Source: Paenibacillus_V sp046244365 (lineage in GTDB: Bacteria; Bacillota; Bacilli; Paenibacillales; NBRC-103111). Taken from it: DNA of 64,000 nt. Each line of letters opens with the position of its first letter. Position 1 is the first letter of the stretch. Shown one piece after another: positions 60,382 through 64,000 of the stretch. The translations under genes and the position numbers were made by a program. The stretch covers positions 4,650,001-4,714,000 of the forward strand of contig NZ_CP176395.1 in the NCBI RefSeq assembly GCF_046244365.1. Direction: 5' to 3'. The notes beneath the pieces are model-generated. The model saw only the letters and a program-made list of their open reading frames with translations. It did not search any database and was not told the DNA's origin.

Positions 60382-62766
60382 TCAACAATCCCGGCTAATG
60401 ATATAAGTCAGCAAATGTTTCAAAAATACGGGATTGCGCGGCAGCTTTTTCAGCTCCTTCATGGCGAGGCAGTAGTGCTCCCACATCTCTTTTTTGGCGC
60501 CCTCCCGGCCCAAGACGGTCACGAAAGTCGAGGAGTTGTTTTCAATGTCTTTGCCGGCAGGCTTCCCAAGTACACAAAGATTCCCTTCTGCATCAAGCAG
60601 GTCATCCTTGATCTGAAAGGCAATGCCCGCATGATAGGCAAATTTGGTTAAACCGGCAATTTCCGCCGCCTCGGCTTTAGCGAGAATGGCCGGCATGACC
60701 AGCGATGCCTCAAAGGCGATTCCGGTTTTGTAAAAACATATGCTGTTCAATTGCTCCAGTGTCAGCACTTTTCCTTTGGATTGCAAATCCATCGCCTGTC
60801 CCGCGCACATGTCCCCCGCCCTTTGGGACGAATATTGCATCAGGGCCATCACGACTTTGGCGTCAAACCCGTCCAAGGAAGCCTGTTCTTCTATCGCTTT
60901 CTGGATCAGAAACAGACCGGTTAATTCCGCGGTGGCGCTATCGTGCACCTCGTGCAGGGTTGGACGCCCTCTACGGACGGACGCGTTGTCCTGCGACGGC
61001 AAGTCATCGAAGATCAGGGAGGCCGTATGCATATATTCCAACGATCTCAGCAGCGGAGCGATCGCGGCTGCCTGAAGCCCGTATTCGTCGACTCCCATGA
61101 CCCAGGCCAGTATGGGCCGCAGTCGTTTGCCGCCCCCTTCGAGACTGTAATTGGCGGAGTAGATAATCGCCTCCTTCATCGGCGGTATCCCGTCTTGCTT
61201 CTGAATGAGTAGCAGACTGTTAATTTGCTCTCGAACCGTTTTGACCTTATCAAGAAATTGCTGCTTTTCTTTCCGCTCATTTTTCAGAACGGTCACCATC
61301 TGGTCCCGGAGCAGCTTGTCGAAAAAATTCACATCGTCCGCTTTTCTGACCATTTGCTGGACAAGTCGATTGAATTCCGGAATTCCGGAGGTGAACGCAC
61401 CTACGATTTCGTTATACGTTTCCACGCCTACGCGCTGCCTGCATCGTTTTAAACCGTTGACGGCACGGTCGAGAATCACTTCCCGAGTTTTGGCGTCGGC
61501 ATCATATACGTGATGGATCAAATGCGAGATGACCGCCCAATACAGCTCAAAGGGATTGATCAAGTCCGGACGCTGGCCGCGATAGGTCAAATAATACGTA
61601 AAGGGTGTCACCGCTCCGGCCTTCATATCTTCAAACATATCCGCAAAATCGTCAGCAAGCTGGTTGTAGATGCCATAATAAAAGGTTCGTTGGTCGAAGC
61701 CTTCGTCCACTGGAGCATCAATGACAGACCGGACAATCAGCCGGGAAAAGGCGGATTTCAAGATGATCGGCACATACAGCTCTTCGTTCGTGTAATCCGG
61801 ATTCGAAAGCTCCTTTATCCGGTCCATATCCTGGGCATGAAAAAAAATATAAGATTTTTCAAAAAAAAGGTGCTGCGTTTCCGGTCGCTGATGCCTTTTG
61901 ATATAAGCGTAAGCGTCCCGAAGCTCGGCGTGCACGAATCGAATCAATTCCTTGTTTGGTCCGGCCAATTTCCCGGGCTCCGGCACGGTTCCGGTGAGAA
62001 GTGAGGTTCGGATCATGCGGCCATATTGTTCTTTCTCTCGAACCGTTAAGACCGGGGAATCGAGCAGATCATCGATAAAAGGATACGTCAGGCCGTAAGA
62101 ATACCCGAGTCGGATTGCTTCATCCAGTTTGCGCGCACGCTCCGCAGGCGATGTATGGTCGCCCATCTCTTCGATAACATGCAGAACAACCCCGGTAATG
62201 ATTTTGATGAGCTTGCGCAGCGAGTGCTCGGCGTTCATTTCCTTCGGAATGTGCGCGGAAACGGTTTTGAGCTTGTCGATTACCCAGATTATGGCGTTTT
62301 CTATTCCTTCCTTCCCGGCCCAACGGTACAGCCCGGCCAAGCTCATAAACTCCGGATCTGCCCCCCCATTTGACGCTGCGGAACGAATCAAGTACCTTTT
62401 GACGTCGGCGACTACCCGCTGAATCCGGGTCTGGGTGGCGGGAGCATTCAGCGACTTGCCCAAATCGCGCATGTAAATATAGGAGACGCTTCGATCCAGG
62501 AAACCATCCAGTTTGCCCTTATGGTTCAGCCAGCGTATATAGTTGTTATAATCCCGGGGATCCGGTTTTCGAATGGCTTGTGAAAAAAAGGACAGCAGCG
62601 AATTACGGTCCATATGGCTTTTTTTCCACAATTGAAAGTCTTTCGTCAAAGCAGGTACATAGGATTTCTCCTTGACCTGCTCATAAAGTGATGCAAAATA
62701 TTGAGCCGCCTTTCGCTCGGCCAGCCGATACCACAGATCCGCTTGAAGCGTAATTTCCTCATTCAT
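60382..62766 (-). CDS. Two-part terpene-synthase-like / polyprenyl-synthetase fusion protein
   Basis: 794 residues; ATG behind GAGGGAA. The C-terminal half (about 500-794) is a complete trans-isoprenyl diphosphate synthase: GGGKRLRPIL, first Asp-rich motif D587-D-x4-D593 (FDDLPSQD), RRGRPTLH, and second motif D721-D-L-L-D725 (FQIKDDLLD). The residue five before the first motif is Ala, a small side chain that favours C20 or longer products. The N-terminal half has its own pair, D232-D-L-L-D236 and D372-D-F-A-D376 (QLADDFADMFEDMKAGAVTP), suggesting a second, diverged class-I alpha domain. This would place a cyclase-like domain before a prenyltransferase, the order of the fungal chimeric terpene synthases. 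Cytosolic; stands alone. Confidence 0.75.
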   Translation of the reverse strand: MNEEITLQADLWYRLAERKAAQYFASLYEQVKEKSYVPALTKDFQLWKKSHMDRNSLLSFFSQAIRKPDPRDYNNYIRWLNHKGKLDGFLDRSVSYIYMRDLGKSLNAPATQTRIQRVVADVKRYLIRSAASNGGADPEFMSLAGLYRWAGKEGIENAIIWVIDKLKTVSAHIPKEMNAEHSLRKLIKIITGVVLHVIEEMGDHTSPAERARKLDEAIRLGYSYGLTYPFIDDLLDSPVLTVREKEQYGRMIRTSLLTGTVPEPGKLAGPNKELIRFVHAELRDAYAYIKRHQRPETQHLFFEKSYIFFHAQDMDRIKELSNPDYTNEELYVPIILKSAFSRLIVRSVIDAPVDEGFDQRTFYYGIYNQLADDFADMFEDMKAGAVTPFTYYLTYRGQRPDLINPFELYWAVISHLIHHVYDADAKTREVILDRAVNGLKRCRQRVGVETYNEIVGAFTSGIPEFNRLVQQMVRKADDVNFFDKLLRDQMVTVLKNERKEKQQFLDKVKTVREQINSLLLIQKQDGIPPMKEAIIYSANYSLEGGGKRLRPILAWVMGVDEYGLQAAAIAPLLRSLEYMHTASLIFDDLPSQDNASVRRGRPTLHEVHDSATAELTGLFLIQKAIEEQASLDGFDAKVVMALMQYSSQRAGDMCAGQAMDLQSKGKVLTLEQLNSICFYKTGIAFEASLVMPAILAKAEAAEIAGLTKFAYHAGIAFQIKDDLLDAEGNLCVLGKPAGKDIENNSSTFVTVLGREGAKKEMWEHYCLAMKELKKLPRNPVFLKHLLTYIISRDC

Positions 62767-62897
62767 AGACAGTTCCCTCGACTTCTGTTTTTGTTAAACA
62801 ATAATCCATGAAAGGGATTATGTTTACATTTCTATACGTGAAAGTCGGGATCGGGTTACGAAATCGGCTGAGGTTGGGCGGTTTCATACGTCTACAG

Positions 62898-62937
62898 AAA
62901 AAAGCCGAATGGATCGTTCTCATCCACTCGGCTTTTA
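62898..62937. terminator. Bidirectional terminator
   Basis: AAAAAGCCGAATGGAT and ATCCACTCGGCTTTT arms (one G-T pair) with loop CGTTCTC, just past the stop of the gene at 62941; T-runs on both strands. Confidence 0.8.
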
Positions 62938-62940
62938 CGG

Positions 62941-64000
62941 TTATTTTACAATAATTTGTATAACATCACTTACCGTTGTTCCACTTCCATTCATAAACTC
63001 GCCGCGATATTGATAAATGCCAGGAGCTTTTCCCGAAATTCGTGTAATTGCCGATTGGGCACTTGGTGTGTGTGAAGACAAAGATTGCGTTTCAATAAGT
63101 TCGCTATTTTCATATAATCGATATTGTGTTGCATTCGTGCCCCACCACATATTAGCCGTAATGGTATAGATCCCATCTTGATCCCAGTTGTCATTGGACA
63201 ACACAGGTTTGCCGGGATTCGCATTAGCCACAGTGACGGTGTGCGGCTCACATGAAGTTTTTCCATACAAATTCGATAACTCACATGTATACGTATAGGT
63301 TCCGTTTGGCTTATTTTGAATAGGAATAATGGAAATCTGGGCTGCCGGCGATGCATCGGCCAGTGACTTCGTTTGGATCAATTGGCCGTTCTCGTACAAC
63401 TTATACAGGGAGCCATTGTTTCCCCACCACATATTCATCGTAACCACATAATTGCCATCATGTAAGCCTGTCGCAACACCACTTGTATTCGAAAGTGTCG
63501 GTTTCCCTGGTACCCCGTTCGCAAGCACTGCCCGACTGACGGAATGCCGTTCGAACTTGACTGCATCAGCCCTCGTATAGATCATATCGGCAGGAAGGGT
63601 TGGCGGATCTACCGTTGTCGGGGTCTCCCTGGTTAGACGAACATACTCGCTGCCGTCTCCGTTAAAGTCGAACGTCCCCAGATTAACCCAACCCGACGAG
63701 CCGACTGTCGCATCGATATACGTGACCTCGGTAACCGATTGATGCTTCACTTCCACTTTGACATGATTATCGTTTGCCGTCGTATGGACGAGCTTGTAGA
63801 TGGAGACCGTATATCTCCCCTCTGGAAACAGGCCCTTCCACGTCGCCGATGATCCTTGAACTGTAGAGTAACGGGACTTAACACCAATTTTGTATCCGGC
63901 TAAATTGCTTTGGCTCCAAGACCCTTCCGTAACGTATAACCCGGTCGTATTCGTGCTGTCGACAATAATCGTTAGGTCCCTGATCGTTATAGTCAAAGGC
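62941..64000 (-). CDS. C-terminal part of a modular secreted protein (runs off the window)
   Basis: At least 353 codons; the frame is open at the window edge and the TTG near 63996 has no ribosome site, so the gene continues to the right. Residues about 1-150 match a golvesin/Xly-type beta-sandwich (AGYKIGVKSRYSTVQGSSATW, VNLGTFDFNGDGSEYVRLTR). Two about 90-residue Ig-like modules of the chitinase type follow, each with NMWWG-N, YKLYENGQLI / YRLYENSELI and GxYxYxxEL/EF. These modules bind carbohydrate or serve as spacers in secreted glycan hydrolases; the catalytic part lies outside. Confidence 0.8.
   Translation of the reverse strand, partial: PLTITIRDLTIIVDSTNTTGLYVTEGSWSQSNLAGYKIGVKSRYSTVQGSSATWKGLFPEGRYTVSIYKLVHTTANDNHVKVEVKHQSVTEVTYIDATVGSSGWVNLGTFDFNGDGSEYVRLTRETPTTVDPPTLPADMIYTRADAVKFERHSVSRAVLANGVPGKPTLSNTSGVATGLHDGNYVVTMNMWWGNNGSLYKLYENGQLIQTKSLADASPAAQISIIPIQNKPNGTYTYTCELSNLYGKTSCEPHTVTVANANPGKPVLSNDNWDQDGIYTITANMWWGTNATQYRLYENSELIETQSLSSHTPSAQSAITRISGKAPGIYQYRGEFMNGSGTTVSDVIQIIVK

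Noticed and set aside
1..64000. CRISPR arrays, rRNA genes, complete tRNAs, insertion sequences with transposase
   Set aside because: None seen. The dispersed repeats are not regularly spaced, and no transposase or integrase frame is recognisable.

Overview
The window looks like a chromosomal segment from a Paenibacillus- or Cohnella-type Bacillota. The grounds are strong AGGAGG-type ribosome binding sites, frequent TTG and GTG starts, YesM/YesN-type two-component pairs beside carbohydrate ABC transporters and glycan enzymes, lipoprotein solute-binding proteins, and many small resistance- or stress-type genes (VOC, ABC-F, AHSA1/SRPBCC, aminoglycoside-phosphotransferase-like kinases).

Layout. 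1-7.3 kb is a glycan module: the start of a lipoprotein solute-binding gene, a serine beta-lactamase-fold hydrolase, a YesM-type histidine kinase with its AraC-type response regulator, and a secreted beta-helix protein. Three promoters here share one strict bipartite element, so the pair probably controls all three flanking genes. 7.4-21.8 kb is an AT-rich accessory zone of single small genes, mostly on the minus strand (VOC protein, two kinases, three methyltransferases, an ABC-F protein behind a leader peptide and attenuator, TetR and DsbA-like genes), with gene remnants between them. 22-27.3 kb has membrane proteins and a four-gene ECF sigma / membrane partner / ABC transporter operon. 27.3-37.6 kb is another patchwork: pseudogenes, SUKH-type protein, MerR-AHSA1-MFS operon, truncated response regulator, cyclase, truncated sialidase-like gene, CapA-like lipoprotein. 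37.7-39.6 kb is a Tet(M)-like ribosomal-protection GTPase.

40-49.6 kb is a second glycan-uptake locus on the minus strand: YesM kinase, YesN regulator, solute-binding lipoprotein, two permeases and an 882-residue (alpha/alpha)6-type hydrolase. 50-52.8 kb is a DUF2089 / SHOCT-like / drug-type ABC operon. 53.7-56.5 kb has an ArsR-AHSA1-DoxX operon with a clear double operator and a VOC gene. 56.7-64 kb has a sialidase-like protein, a GH78 remnant, an exported protein with SH3/GW-like repeats, a 794-residue protein that appears to fuse two class-I prenyltransferase/terpene-synthase-like halves, and the 3' part of a modular secreted protein that runs off the window.

Two dispersed repeat families run through the accessory DNA. 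One is a hairpin next to a TAACGGGCAG box; twelve copies have the same orientation and each lies 5' of a minus-strand gene. The other is a GACAAGAAC-box palindrome whose central arm could pair with either neighbour. The strongest candidates for something undescribed are the tandem terpene-synthase/prenyltransferase fusion, the shared promoter architecture of the first locus, and these two repeat families.
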